Under the pieces are notes generated by a model, which had not been told where the DNA came from, made no database searches, and was given only the letters and a program-made list of their open reading frames with translations. Positions 50,777 through 64,000 of a stretch of DNA of 64,000 bases are shown here, piece after piece. The DNA lies in assembly GCA_002633005.1 (NCBI GenBank), contig NMRA01000144.1, positions 546,248-610,247 on the forward strand, given 5' to 3'. How positions within the stretch are numbered: position 1 is the first letter of the stretch; each line of letters opens with the position of its first letter. The DNA comes from Phoronis australis (lineage: Eukaryota > Phoronida > Phoronidae). The position numbers and the translations under genes were made by a program.

Positions 50777-53029
50777 TTAACATATGAGAGGGTGTACTCT
50801 GAAAAGATCAAGGCAATCTCCCGTGGCCGCGACGCCGGCACTCAGCTAATTCGGTGCTATAGTACGCGACTGTTGTGGGTGACCTAATGGGGTAATGGTA
50901 ATGACAGGTAATGCCTATTTCTTCCACAAATTATTTCGTAAAAAAATCACATTACTTCAGAATCCAGCATAGTATACAAGACAATTATCATAAAATGTTT
51001 CGTATACGTTACTGGTGATGTATTCCTTGTGTTGTATTACTGCACAGGTTCACTAGTTATGCCTCACGGAGAGTACTTACAATGTACGGCCAATCTGTAC
51101 GGCTGAAAGCCTACACAATCAGCTTTCACCAAGGTCCAGATTTGACAGGCCAAGTTCCCGGGTTTTCCGATATTTTTATGATGGTACCGTGCAGGAAACT
51201 ATCACATAGACCAATCACAGGCCAGCACAGGACAAGGACAAGGACGAATGATGTTGACTATTACAACACTTGACTCGTTAGCTTTGAAATGCGGGAGTTC
51301 GATCAAAACAGAGAGATTTAAACAGCTGTAAATCCATCGACATTCTTTCATGGAAGCTAGGACCAATACTCCCAGACTGGAAGTCGCCATGTTGGTGAAC
51401 TAGTTTGGCCTATTATACAACTGACCAATAGAATGCCTTGTTTCTTGAAATCGGAACAGTCAATGATATTCCTGTAGCAGACCCCAACCAATCTCGTGGG
51501 TCTGTGCAGGAGGAGACTAGGTGTTTAGATACAATGCACATCTAGCTCGCTAGATTGCATTTGCTCTGGCAAATGATCTCAGGTGACACGCACGCGCTCA
51601 CTTACTCACGCAGAATTTCAAAACAAACGTCACGTGACAACAACGTGTGTTCGTCCAGAGATTTTTTGCGTGTTGCCCACCATAGATGGCACAATGTAGC
51701 ACAGATTTGTACTTAACCTGCCGTTAATCCCGACTCCACAGAAACTTAAAAGTCTTGGGGACGCTACTTGGAAAACTTAAAGAGGACTTCAAGTAATTTG
51801 TTGAGTCGAAACTATATTTTTATTCAAGAATTCAAGTTGCTCTATCGACGATCGCGAGGTAGCGACGTATCAGTCGGCGAGTTTTCGCCCTGGGATTTCA
51901 GAATAATTTTCTAAAAAATGATCGTAATATAACAACGAAGTTTGATAGCAATGCACCACAATTTTGTAGAAAGTCTATTATAGGTTACAGATACGTCACA
52001 GAGCGTAAATATAATGAATCTTAGCTTCCGATTTCACCCGTCTCGAAGACCGGGTTTCAACCGCCTTGGGTCACAAGCGCCTCCCTCAAACGATTTTTTA
52101 AGCGCCCTGAGCGGTTATTAGGGCAAGTGGTTGTTTTATTTAGGAAATATGTTGAAGAAATTAAAGTTCTACAAAATGACGTAAATATCGCTGATGTAGT
52201 TTGTTTCAATAAAACTATATTAACAATTGAAGACCATATGCATTTTTATGTTGCTGAGTAGACGTCAGCAATAAAATGTCTTTAATTATTTCTGCACTGA
52301 GTTTTACGGTCCCCCTAAAGTAGAAATAGATCCCAAAATATTGAAAGGGGTCCACTAGACCCCAGCTTCTGGGAGACTAACACTGTAGCTTGTCAGTTTC
52401 CTTGTTGGTAGGAGAAAGTGGGGAGAGCTTATATTGCCCGGCTCTAAAGTACTTACTTTTTACCTTCACAGTTTTGTACTATGTGAACTTTGAAAATACA
52501 TATGCAAAAGCGCATTGTTACAGATGTGGGCCACTAGCAGTAATAGTTTAGTAAAGACAAATGCAAATGACCTGGTTCGTTCTATAGCAAAAAACGTGGC
52601 ATGAAAGAACTGTTGCACCTATTCTACATTAACGATATCAGCCGGTGGCATACCCGTCGCCAGGTAAAATGGATGCGGGGAGGTCTAAATTCGTCGGCGA
52701 GCGAGGAATCGCATTTTAAGTGCATGTTTACATTGGCCGTGAATGCTTGTTGGCAGTTTTGCAGTCGACGGTAATGTTTGTTTTATTTCTTTCTTCTGAG
52801 TCCTTACTTCTGGTCCCTCAATTCCACCCCCATTTTTCATTTTTATGCCCCCAATCGAAACTGAAAAATGTCAGAGATCTGTGAAACAGTTAATCTGTGA
52901 CTGACATTGATCTTTTTTAAAAACTCAAGATCACGAGCGCTCTAAAATTATTAAGGCCGCTAGGTCGTATTGTGTATAGTCACGTGATATACGCGAGCGA
53001 CTTGGGCATAGAATCTTGGTGGTAGAATA
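50777..53029. other. Gene-free stretch
   Basis: No coding exon recognised. A GCGCC-type repeat end sits at 52060-52130 (aaccgccttgggtc ... aagcgccctgagcggttatt), inverted relative to 38735-38835. Confidence 0.35.
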
Positions 53030-53330
53030 TGTGGTCAGGAATGTTGTTGACAAGATTTTTTAAATGTTGACAAGATTTTTTGAAAATGTTGGCAAGATTT
53101 TTTGAAAATTTTGGCAACATTCTTGAAAATGTTGGCAACATTTAAATAAAATGTTGACGAGATATTTCAAATGTTGACAAGTTTTTTTGAAAATGTTGGC
53201 AACATTTATGTAAAATGTTGACAAGATTCTTAAAATGTTGTCAACATTTTAAAAATTGATGTTAATATTATCTTGATCTTGGGGTTTAAATCTGTGATGT
53301 ATTTATTCCATTTTGGCGTTCCATGTGTAA
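53030..53330. repeat. Minisatellite of ~22-bp AATGTTGACAAGATTTTTTGA units
   Basis: About nine imperfect units (atgttgacaagattttttga / atgttggcaacattt variants) followed by a unique end (gatgttaatattatcttgat ... ccattttggcgttcc). The reverse complement of this end equals the repeat at 38330-38610, so it is a dispersed element with internal tandem units. Confidence 0.75.
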
Positions 53331-55079
53331 TGGATTTTTAAAAAATTGTTTTGCGTTTTTTTAATGTATAGATTGTAGGCCTAGCAGGCCTTCTGATTTG
53401 TATCAAAACATCTCTTGAGCATACTTTAATTCTACATTGATGAAGGCAGGTATAGGCTCAGGTGTAATAAACAAACTTGAACTGAACTGCTCACAAAGCT
53501 CGCAATACGATGATGTCATATCTGAGCACAACGTGGAAGTGGTGGCACTGAATAGTTAGGCTTCGGCCGCGGCCAATTTGCGCTCCCACAAAATTAAAAT
53601 CTAGGGGTAGACCAGGCTTGGGGGCATTTTGTAGGGCTTGTGATGTGAAATGACTCAAAAATTTTCGTTCTTTGCATGTAGTTTTTGACAGAGTGAAGAT
53701 AGGGTGACTAGTTCATTGATGTGTGGTTGACAAACCCCTGTGAGAACTGTTCTGTGCCCTCTGTAAACAAACGTAAGCGTGTTACGCACTGTCAGTTAAT
53801 GTCTTGAAGCAAAACTCACTGTTTACCTACAACACACACACCTGTACTGGCCACTAGTACTTTTTTGTTACGGAGTTGGTCGTTAAAATCCGAAATATTC
53901 TTGAGCCTAGGACACGACAGACGTCTCTCTCAAACCTACCGTTTTTGCGTTTTTTGTGTAGTGCCACTGATATGCATCTAAAGGAGTATCAAACGTGGAT
54001 GCACCGTTATCCTATGGGCATTCATGATACTTGTATTTTGGCACACTGACCAACAAAAATACTGGGTATTTTTTGAAATGTGAGATTCACTAAATCTCCG
54101 CAAATAGTATACGTAAAGTGTAACTTCTGAACATAAATGCTATGATCGCTGCTGTAAAGGTTCAGTGACCACTCCCAAATCATCGAGAACAACTTTATTG
54201 ATGTGTACTTATGTGGCATATTGACCAACAATACACGAATGTACGGCGTAATTTCGAAACATGCACCAAATAATCTGACCATTGGCATAACTTTGTGACG
54301 TGATGATGATCGATGGATTACATGGAGAATCTGTACACGAATAAGCGACTCACGAACTAGTAACGCCTCTTTGTTAGACAATTTTTGCTATTTTTTTCTA
54401 TTTCTTCGGGACCGATGGCCATGGTGTGGTCACGATGTATGTTCATCCATGAAAACGAATGTTACGAAGGCTAGTGGTCGTTTACAGAGGAGTCGTTTGA
54501 ATTCTTGCAAGTGTTTATCGAGAAATGTTCGTTTATTAGATTACGAAAACTGCAGGATTCGTTTACGATGAAGTGATACTTTTTCAAACTAATGTGACTT
54601 CAATAACACAAAAATTAGCTATTGTATATGTTTTAGCTATTGTATATGCTTTAATGTTTACTGATGGAGGCCACTGCAACAAAAATCGCAAACACTGAGT
54701 GAGTTTTTAGGCGACTGAACCTTGATTTGGTTAAACCAAATGAACCGCTTTTTTACGCAGGCTTGGATATCGACAGCGCGTCGACATTTAACTAATTGAA
54801 TTGCTGTGTTTTGAGTGCATTGAGCACATCTAAGAAGCTCGAAGACGGTTTCGGGCAGTTGTTTAATTGTTTTCGCTGTACAGCAGCAGACAGAAAGGAC
54901 AACCGTAACGTGAATTATAAAGTAGAATTTTAGGAGTTTCCTTCACCAACTTCAAATTGTAAGGACGCCTGTTGTCGAAAGCTAAGACATGATTGACTAT
55001 CGGTAGTTTTTTTCCTTAAATCGGTGTTGTTCCTTCCGATATTTATAATAAATTAAGCAACTCATTGATGAAGCACGTA
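53331..55079. other. Gene-free stretch
   Basis: gtgtaataaacaaacttgaactgaactg at 53463-53490 resembles a LINE/SINE 3' tail. At 54040-54250 a block (tggcayactgaccaacaa) is duplicated about 180 bp apart, which gives the 119-codon minus frame its repetitive look. No gene seen. Confidence 0.35.
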
Positions 55080-55081
55080 TC

Positions 55082-55101
55082 AGTAGTAGTAGTAGTAGTA
55101 G
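55082..55101. repeat. (AGT)n microsatellite
   Basis: Six to seven AGT units. It creates the poly-Tyr tail of an otherwise meaningless minus frame. Confidence 0.9.
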
Positions 55102-58100
55102 AATCTCACTATAGATGTCGCGCCAGTCTTGATCAACAGCGGCAAACAAACGAGCTTATCCAGTTGTTGCTCGTGATTGATTTCGGCGGTTCCGTCAAGT
55201 GGTTTAGACCTCTGATTGGTTCTTAATGACGGCATCTGGCTTACAGACCAATCAAATGTCTTAGCTACAGTGGTCGACCCGGCGAAGTCAAGCAAATGCA
55301 GCCAATAAATTCTAAAAATAATGAACGTTCGAGTGCTGCCTGTATACAGTTGTTTCTTATTTTATGTCAGTCCCAAAAAGCATTGGCGTGCAAACAAATA
55401 GCCTATACGTACACCCAATCAAATAGTCACGTGACAAAATTGTTGGTGCGGTTTTGTTCGTGCAACTGAATAACCTTTGACGTCGGTCGGCAATAAGGAA
55501 CAGAATGCACTGAATTTGGGATAAATCTTATTTACGAAAGGACCACAAGAAACAAATCACCCGATATGTATTTTAGTCATATTATGCCGTCACGTTTCGT
55601 CTCCGGTGAACACGTTCAATTCGCCGGGTTTAACACACTCAAACACGGAGCCACAAGATGACTGACAGCGTAAATTTAGTTTGGGGTGAGGAGACACATG
55701 GGCAAAGATCATCAAAATTACCATGTTTCTTGTCGGTCAATAAAAGTTCGACCAGAAAAGTAAAATAGAGATCATTATGATTTGTGGTGAAGTGAGAGAC
55801 CTCTAACGGTAAAAGTAGCAATCGTTCAAGCATCACGAACTATTCCTGGGCTGGGGCGAAACTAGAAGTTTTAGCTTCGCGGAGTGTATCCGAAGTAATT
55901 TGCCCAACTTATTTCATATGCTAACCACAAAACTCTGGAAGTAAAGTTGTGGGAGCAGACTTGTTTGTATTGAGAATTTTACAATTTCGATGGCATTTTT
56001 GGCCATTTTGTCATATTTTAGGGTCTACTTAAATTTCTCTTGAAATTATTAAGTCGGTTAATATAATATGGAATTATCAAAACAGTTCCTCAAACTAAAC
56101 CTGGTGGCGCACTGGCCAAGTTCTGAGCTTCAACAAGTCCGAGTCTGTCTGCAACGACCGAGACACTCGCAGATTTCAGTCTGTTTACATAACAATTTGC
56201 TCTTGACTTGAGCAATGGTGACAGAATCAGGTAAAAATATCAATACAGCGATTCAGCCGGTCAGATACACATTGTTTGCATTGTGTTTGCAGCGTCACGA
56301 CATGTCCGGTTTTGAAGAATGGGTGACTCGATACATTTATTTTCGCCTCTAAGATGGCCAGGAGCATAGGTCGTTTCAGAGTCGTCATCTTTCCCATTTC
56401 CATGTGTTGCTGTGGACTTTGGTTATTTATCGTTGTTGTTTTCGGAAATGACAGTTGTTTTAACAGTTGCCCAAAACTAATGTAGCTAAGTAATAACAAT
56501 TTTCGAAACCTTGGACACGCATAGTTTACAAAGCCTATGTTCGTTTGAGGATTAATTTACGGTTGAAACGTAATGTTTTTACCTCCATCAGCTGGTCGGT
56601 ATCAGTTATTACTTGACGTTTGCGAAGTTTGTATATATTTACGGGTCCGTAAGAAATATGAAGCATCAATTTCTGTCCTTTTGGACCCAATGGAATAAAA
56701 CTACAAGTAACAATGCCGAAATTAAAAACAGATTTACCTGGGTATGGACCCGGTCAGTCGTAACCCTCAACTCCCCAGGAGCATACAGAGGATGCGACCG
56801 CTGTCGGAGCCCACATTATTTGGTAAAAATATCAGTGCTAAATTGCCTCCGTGATTACCTGAATCGGAAAAATCCAAGATCTGCAAAGTTTTTGAAATGT
56901 AATGTGTTGCATTTCTATTCCTATTTGTGGGTCAAAATCGCGTCATAATAGTGGTAGATACGTCACCACTAAACATCGGAATACCTACGGTCCGGACCTA
57001 CGGTACTTTCTATTAGGGCAGTGTTTTTGCACACAAACAATGTGAACTGTTACCTATGCGCCTGAACGTTGAGAACTGTCATGTTAGTTCCATTAAAATT
57101 GAATCGTAATAATTACCAATTGCACAAGGCAACTTAAGAAAACAATAATACTGTCCAACAGCACCAAACATTCCTGAATACCTATAATAAAACTAAGTAC
57201 GAAGTGTTGTGTTTATGTTTTTTGGCGGAACCCTTTTTTTAATACGGCGAGCTAGAATTCCTGAAAACACATGATCAATCCATGTGCCAAGTGGGGTGAA
57301 CTGTTGGAAGATTCACCGCCGCTATCTTGATTTATTCCAGTTGGAAATGTGCAAAGTCTGCTTGACCTAATTTCTTTGCCCTTGTCTTTAATATCGTTTC
57401 TATAAAAATTGACTAAAAAGATTCAAAATGTAATTCAAAGTTAAGTGTTCAGACTAATTGTCCAGAACGCCTTCAAAAAGGTAATATTACCTTTTAAATA
57501 CAAAGCAACCCCGATGCTTGAAAAAAACTGAAATTTTATGATAACTTTGTTGTTTCATTTTGACATTTTTCAACGGCAGTCATTCAACAAGTCAAAAGTG
57601 TTCACAATACCATTTTACAGATACTCAAATAAACATTTTGAAACACCACGTGACTATCATTTCAACCACACGATAACTACAATAACTCACGGCGTTGCAG
57701 CATAACACAGCTGAGAATATTTTCAGCTACTACCTTTTACAGCGGCTTAAGTCATTGCAATATTTTGATATTAAAAATGCTTCATGTTTTACTTTTGGTT
57801 CTTTTACTGCTTAAAAATATCGGATGTGGTTAAGAACTATGCCAAAGTATCAGCCCGCTGCCGGTTTACATCGCCAGTAGAACGAAGCCGTCAATATGCG
57901 GCCATTCGTTGTCGATCGCTGATTAGAGGCAATATTTTTGTGAGAACCTCAGTCACTGGCTGACGATACGTTTCATTAAAACCTAAAGCTTTGGTCAAAT
58001 CTGGCCAGTAGTCTCTTTGCTCTTTTGTCTGCAAACTTTTCTACCAGTGTAAAACTATGTTGCAAGCTTGGCCCTATATTCAGTTCCTGAGTGGGCGATG

Positions 58101-58600
58101 AAACAGTTTAGTTTAGTGACGGTGTTCAGAACACAGGTGTTTCTTCTTGTTGCTATGTAGTAAGAAGGTGGATTTTTTCCTGATCTCTTGCGTGGACATA
58201 ACTGTAAAAACAAAATAGAATTTCAACTTGTTTTTGTTAATGCAATTAGTCTAATTTGAATTGCGCCAAGAACAAAACTTTAAACTGCAACCGACTTGCA
58301 CAAGAAAAAATCGCGCCTAACTCCACGACGAGGTTAATTGAGCTGGCCCCAAAATAGATTGTAACCATGCCATTCATTGATTTGAAACTTGTTGGTTTAA
58401 AAATTGCGTTGCATCTTTCATTTTCACACAGAACAACAGATGAAGAAGTTTCCATTCTAAGAAAAATTAAACATGATACTAACAAAACACGCATTTCGTC
58501 CTGGCTAACAAAACGGAAATTATGCCTTTTAGACTCGTAAAATTGGTCTCGCACTGTTTCTTACCATGATAGGGATTCCGTTTCCGTCACTAACTAAAGT
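55102..58600. other. Gene-free stretch
   Basis: Open frames of 90-111 codons (56227, 56613, 58246) lack domain, splice or composition support. A 20-bp perfect palindrome lies at 57476-57495. No other structure seen. Confidence 0.35.
57476..57495. repeat. 20-bp perfect palindrome
   Basis: AAAAGGTAATATTACCTTTT, zero spacer. Confidence 0.85.
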
Positions 58601-58639
58601 TACTGGCAATGTGCACACGCCCCATTTTTGAGTTTGCAA

Positions 58640-59540
58640 TTTTAGGGTTTCCAACCGCACTAAACTCTGAAGAATATTCTCGAGTCGCTGCTGGTTTCGA
58701 TGTTTGACGGTAGCGGAAATAGAATCATTTCAAGGTAAGACCAACATTATGAGAGTGGACAGTCAATTTTCGTTTGTCAGCAAGCGAATTAGGGCGAAAT
58801 GCAGCGATAAAAGTTGAGGCAAATTTATCACCAACGGATATGAAATACACATGAAATTAAACCAAATTTTCAAAACTCAAAATTAGAGCAATCATTTGAA
58901 TGAACCTCTGCCCAACTGTTCTTTAATTACCCAACGTTTTCTTTCTTTGCCAAATATAATTGAAACTAATTGGGGATGTCACCCCACCAAAGATATGCTC
59001 CTGCTCTTGGTACAAAAAGCATAGCATAGCCAGTTGGTAACGCGAAGACCATTCAAACCCAGTTCTTTTCCGACCAACTCTTCACAAAAATCAGTCTGAC
59101 TACTGTAAACGTCGTCAGATAATGAGAATACTATAACTGATTTAAAACTATTACTTAGAAAATATATTTATAGAAGAATCGAACAGAATTTTTTGAGAGT
59201 TCTGCTCACATAACGACTCCTGGTAATGTATCTCTGGGAAAACTTTAATCGCGAAGGAGAACATCAGTGGTGCAGCACATACGGTCGTGAACGGTAATAA
59301 CACGTATACACCATACTTACAGAAGAGCTGGTGGTTAAAATAGACAATTACTGGGTTAAAGGGACATTACAGGTTTTACGGCCGGAGACGCATTTCTGGG
59401 ATTATTGGTTTATGGGATAAGACTCTTGGAGTTTTCTCGAGTCGATGGTGGTTTCGATGTTCTTGTTATTGTTGGTAACGGAGTCTGATCACGGTAATTA
59501 ATATTATGAGGCCCGATTTTATGAGAGTAAAAGGCACACT
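58640..59540. repeat. Two direct repeat copies (~120 bp) 750 bp apart
   Basis: attctcgagtcgctgctggt ... ttcgatgtt ... ggtagcgga ... attatgagag (58676-58763) and ttctcgagtcgatggtggtt ... ttcgatgttc ... ggtaacgga ... attatgagg ... atgagag (59435-59537). The second copy follows a TTAAAGGGACATTACAGG start (59355), so it may be a Kolobok/T2-type MITE fragment. Confidence 0.5.
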
Positions 59541-62500
59541 CAGATTTTTGTTTTAGCCTACTAAACAGGGCTAAATGTAGTTTTAACCAACACCATCATT
59601 TAATATAGTTTTGTCTCGATACTTTATTGGCGACTAATTAGCCACAACTAATTCACAAACGCTAATTGATTCTACCCTAGCTTTATTAGTCGCCGTTGTT
59701 TCAGATTGACAAAGATAATTGTCTTAGACAACACGTTATCAAGCTCAATAACATTTACACTTTGTAACAATTAGTTATAAGGCAATGGAGTTAATTAGCC
59801 AAACAAACCGTTGTTAACTTGATTCGTGCTTTCTGCTCGAGCAACATTAGAATTAATTACAAAACAAATAAGGGTTAATGTGTTATTGATATCTAATATA
59901 CATTTGATGTTTGGGTGTTTCTGATAACACGAAACAGTTAACAAAAGAATTACGTCACTCATTGAAACAGTAAAACTTTTCATCAACACTGTTCTACGTT
60001 TCGTTTACCATTAATATGTACCTCTCGGCAAAACCAACAATTAAATGATTCACATTTTTTTACAAAAACTATGGCGTTTACTTAATTACGTTTACTATTT
60101 AAAGAAATCTTTGTATACAACCAATTAATGCGTGTAATATGGCAGACGTTTCGTGATTTCGTACAGTTGCTTTCAGTAATTAAAATTCGATTTCCAATAA
60201 AAGGTAGGACTTGAGTGTGACTCATTATTGATATATTATAGATCTCAATAATTATTTTGTGTAATTAACACGGATAACAATGTTAATTGTTTTAATGATT
60301 AGCACCTGTTAAACACAAACATTTTCAGGCTCAACGCAAAATGTCTTTTGTCGTTGATAAGTATGTGGAAAAACGAGTTCACCCTAATATAAGTTGTTCA
60401 TAACAGCGGCTGTGTCATATGTCAGCTTCTTAAGTAATTTGACCCAAGAATCAAGAAATTTTGTGGTCCCAATCGATATTCGTTCCAGTTCTTCCGGTCG
60501 CACAAATAATATGAATCCAGTATCTGAAAAAATAGTGAATCCTTGTATAAGCTTTTATGGAACAATGCAAGTTTAACTTCTCCAGATTTCAGCTGAATTT
60601 CATTTTGTAAAGCTCTCGAGGTAATCACGGCAATCAATCAATGTAAATTGATCTGCCATTCAAAAACGCCAATGCCAAAATTTTAGGCATTAAGCGTACC
60701 AGCCACAGGGCTCAACATTACTTTGTACAGCTCATTTTTGACCCGATTAGCTCACCTCTTAATACCTGCACGCCCGGAGGTATGCGTATTGATTGGGTTA
60801 AATAAAGGTTAAAGACGCTGCTTATGTTTCATCGCTATCAGGCAAAGGTCGATGTTCGGGATACTAGACTTTTAAACCTAATTCCTGGTTGAAAGTCATG
60901 TCTATAGCCACAATTATGGACCTCTGGTCACCGAGTTCCTTCCATTTATGAAACCGATTCCAAAGTGAAATTGTCTATCCTGTATGACTTCTAGGAATAA
61001 AACCAGCTTTCAAAAAATGCAAAAATAACCAAATTTCCATTTTTCGCCTAAAAATCTATGGTTTACAACATGTTACATGTTTAGGGTATGCTTTTCATGA
61101 AATTTATTATTAGGGTGCTAAGAAGATTACGAATCGCTGTTTAAGCGTTCAAAAGTAACGCAAGAATTTCGGCCGTTTGTTGTGAAATTCGGAGAAATAT
61201 GGAAGAAAAAACGAACTATCATTAGACGGAACATCATCTCGGAAAAATCCGTTATTATTTCGTCCATTTCGGAGAGCGAAAATGAGGTCAAAGGTCAAGG
61301 TTCACTTTATTTGGATCCAGTTTGGAGAAAGTTCACGTTATTAGGGTTATGCCTTGAAGGTACACTTTGAAAGGGTGCGGTTCTGGGGGGTCTGGTACTC
61401 TTAGGGACTGTTTCAAAATCACTTGTTGAAAATCGGGTACACGAGTTTCTGGTGGCTGCCACCTGAAAGAACTGACCGAGTGTCGTCAACCTACGTAGGC
61501 TCCTAAAAATCTTCTTAGCCAGGACCCCCAAAGGATAAAATGATAGTGGATAAATATTTCTTAAAATTTCTCTCTTGTCCATATTTCGCTGTGTCACTTT
61601 TCTCCACTACCTGAGTTTAGCTGGTGATCGAGACGGTTTTGGGGTGAAACCATAAAAAAAAATTATTATACTACTAAACTCAACGAATGAAGTTCGACTC
61701 AAAACCGAAATCAAAACACCGAAAGGGCAAGTCGAGTAAATTATCAATGTATATGTGCTCAAGTTGGCTAAAAATAAACCTCACGCCACTGTTCAAAAAT
61801 TTCCTACATGACGCTATGAATGTAAATTTCAGATAGTAACCCCATCTGACAGAAACGGCACTTCTTTAACTTTCTGGTGTCTGCAAATGTTCGTGAGGGT
61901 GTACTTCAGGATGTGTTCCACATATAAATGGAAATTGCTTACAAAATGTCCTCACATTCTTTGTACTTGTGGCAATCTAACCAAAATAGGTGTGCCAGAT
62001 AAATCTGATGAAATTTGTTGAACATACATTATGAGCGACACAAGTAATTTTCTGAAATCAGGCTCACCAGCTCTGGTCCTCAAGAAGTCTATCCCAACCA
62101 TAGAACTCTAGACCCAGGTCTAGAGGCAACGATCCCAAAATGCAGCCGTACAGCCGATGATATCCCTTTAAACCATATGACTGTATTAACTTAATACATA
62201 TTTTTCCCAAACAGTCGGGATATAATATTCATTTCGAGGAAGGTTTATTATCTCGTATGGGCTTACTTATGGGCGGACCAGGGGTCAGAAATTTCCAGTA
62301 ATCATCGTTCTTTCTTTAAGTTAATTTCAATAGTATCGACGGAGCATTTCCAGCCGAGAGGTCTGGTGACATGATGCAACAAATAAAGTCATCACTGTGT
62401 GTCGCAATTTCAGTAATCATACTAAAACGTGAAAATCGAAGATTCAGTAGCCGTATATACTATTTTGTTGACTGACATACTGCAAAAAGGTAACAGCACC

Positions 62501-64000
62501 CAACTAAGGTGACGACAACACCATGTTGGTTGGTCAATGTCCGTCACAGATTAAAGTTGGTGGGCGAGAATTTTTCTTGTTATACAGTGTAAAAGGGAAC
62601 TGATATCGCAACGGAAGATAGCCTCGTTCCGGGCGTCAACGTGCAGTCGGCTACGTGTAAACCAAAGATACACCCAAGTTACTGACTGCATTGACTTCCT
62701 TATTTGGAAAGTCACGTGAGTTGACTAGTCTAATAGTTTCCGTTACTTTCACGTTAACAAACTATGAGAAATACATAAGCCAGTGTTTGTTTGTTATTCT
62801 GTTAATTATTCTATACGTAATGAATTGGCTAGGTATTCTACAAGCAGTACGGTGCACAGTCTTAAAGACAAGGTTCACTGCTGCGCATTTACTGTGAACT
62901 AACACCTAAGCAGTATACTCGAAAAGTGAGAGGTGTTGCCGTAATAAGACGGGCATCAACGTGGAATTATAAGTAAAAAACAATTATTGTGCAGACGGAC
63001 CGATCTGTGGTCTGGTTGGGAGGGTCAGCCTACGTTCTAATTAAGTTACTTTATCTGAGGCGTGTAACCGGAACGAGCCTAGAAGGAAGCTACGTGATCA
63101 CGTGCTGTGCTTGTCACTTGGGGATGTCTCGCGAAGTCTTGAGAGGTCTTGCAGGCACACAATTTTAGGGTGTGTCGAAAAATCGGAAACAATTAATTGC
63201 CAATCAAATGCTCAATGTGAGCGCGTGCATATGGCTTCTTCATTCACCGCCTTTCAACAAACCACCACTTGTGATCTAGCTAGCGGCGGTGTCACCAGGG
63301 ATGCGAGGGAGAGGGGGACCTGCAATGACTGAATCAACAACGAAAGACCCGGCAATGAAAGCGTTGAACAAGAGTAAAGGCAGTACGAAGGTGGTCGAAA
63401 AGTAGAATGCTCTGCGGCTATTGCGGGGGGAATGGGCGTGGTAACGAACAGCGAACTTGCCAAGCTTTTATGATGTAACAAATTTCACTAGTTAAAAACA
63501 ATGAGTTACTGATAGCTCGGCCCTACTCTTTCGTCTCCCACCAGCCATTCCCCATCCCAGTGTCAGTTGCACCACCATGACAGGCGCAGCATGATCGCTA
63601 AATGTATGATAAACATGCGATCATCAGTGGAGTGTAGAATTACAAATTCTTGAGAAAGTACGATACGGGGATTTGCCTCTACACATGCTTGATGCAGAGT
63701 TCGACGCCGCGTTTGTTTATGTTCGTTGCATTCTGGGAAATATAGGTCACGTGGCACTCTTCGTAAGAATATTTATTAGCCGTGATGGCAAGACCGCCTA
63801 CTTTTGTCAAAGTTATTACTTGGCGAAATATTTTTTTTTCTGTTAATTAAAAATAGACTTGTTTGCTGAAAATTTCTTAATAACTCGTAAATTAGTCTCT
63901 GTTTTTTATTACAAACAATTGAAAACCAGTCAAAAATGGTAAAAGAGGGATTTACCAACATAGGGAGATTTATAAAGGCGATGAGACAAAAGTTCCGATT
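59541..64000. other. Gene-free stretch to the right edge
   Basis: AT-rich to about 62 kb, then slightly GC-richer. None of the short frames has domain or splice support. No repeat boundary or RNA gene seen. Confidence 0.35.

Noticed and set aside
54022-54381. 119-codon minus frame with internally repeated peptides
   Set aside because: Explained by a DNA-level duplication about 180 bp apart; no protein family seen.
56613-56948. 111-codon open frame
   Set aside because: No domain, no acceptor/donor in phase, and no similarity to other parts of the window.

Overview
The window looks like nuclear DNA from an invertebrate animal, probably marine and possibly a deuterostome; I cannot name the species. 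Grounds: short exons separated by multi-kilobase introns, GT-AG splice sites and an AATAAA signal near a stop codon; a Rolling stone-type membrane protein gene; THAP-domain debris; and many short DNA transposons. I saw no bacterial-style operon, CRISPR array, rRNA or intact tRNA. Almost all long open frames are chance.

The best gene is a Rolling stone-like multi-pass membrane protein on the + strand. It has four coding exons (17380-17538, 25284-25602, 35061-35197, 36190-36747) whose reading phases fit exactly (0, 1, 0) and give 390 residues. Its two large introns hold most of the central repeats: a GGGGTACGTACACTACA motif array at 21.5-23.1 kb, a TTTGGCGACCTGG-ended MITE at 23.9-24.4 kb, a tRNA-type SINE at 26.6 kb, and a TACCAAATGGGTA cluster at 27.9-28.0 kb. 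A THAP pseudogene and a LINE-like 3' end also lie in intron 1.

The left flank (1-12.5 kb) holds a terminal exon at 468-617 with an ML/GM2-activator-like pattern, a same-length paralogous exon at 12274-12423, and between them a tentative small secreted coiled-coil gene (6527-11348). The right half (40-64 kb) is mostly transposon and intergenic DNA, with a C2H2 zinc-finger fragment (42.7-42.9 kb) and weak exon candidates (46.6-47.2 kb).

The most interesting mobile content is a family of Kolobok-like DNA transposons with TTAA target sites. Two complete-ended, non-autonomous copies (43580-45224, 49087-50776), one damaged copy (4498-5651) and one lone end (9688-9964) are present. The three larger copies carry two opposed coding remnants facing each other: a THAP zinc-finger transposase N-terminus on one strand and a P2RX7 C-terminal-like (YxFEPEY; WCxCxxC) protein on the other, with the middle deleted. 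Other repeats are a four-copy hAT-like family with CAKWGGCGGAT ends (5-bp target duplications exact in two copies, 6 bp in a third, imperfect in the fourth), a TA-flanked 358-bp MITE, a 1.47-kb element with CCGGGTTACCGCCCA ends carrying a HIRAN-like remnant, a second HIRAN-like remnant at 40.8 kb, several long palindromes and fold-backs, and simple repeats. There is a two-base N gap at 1949-1950.
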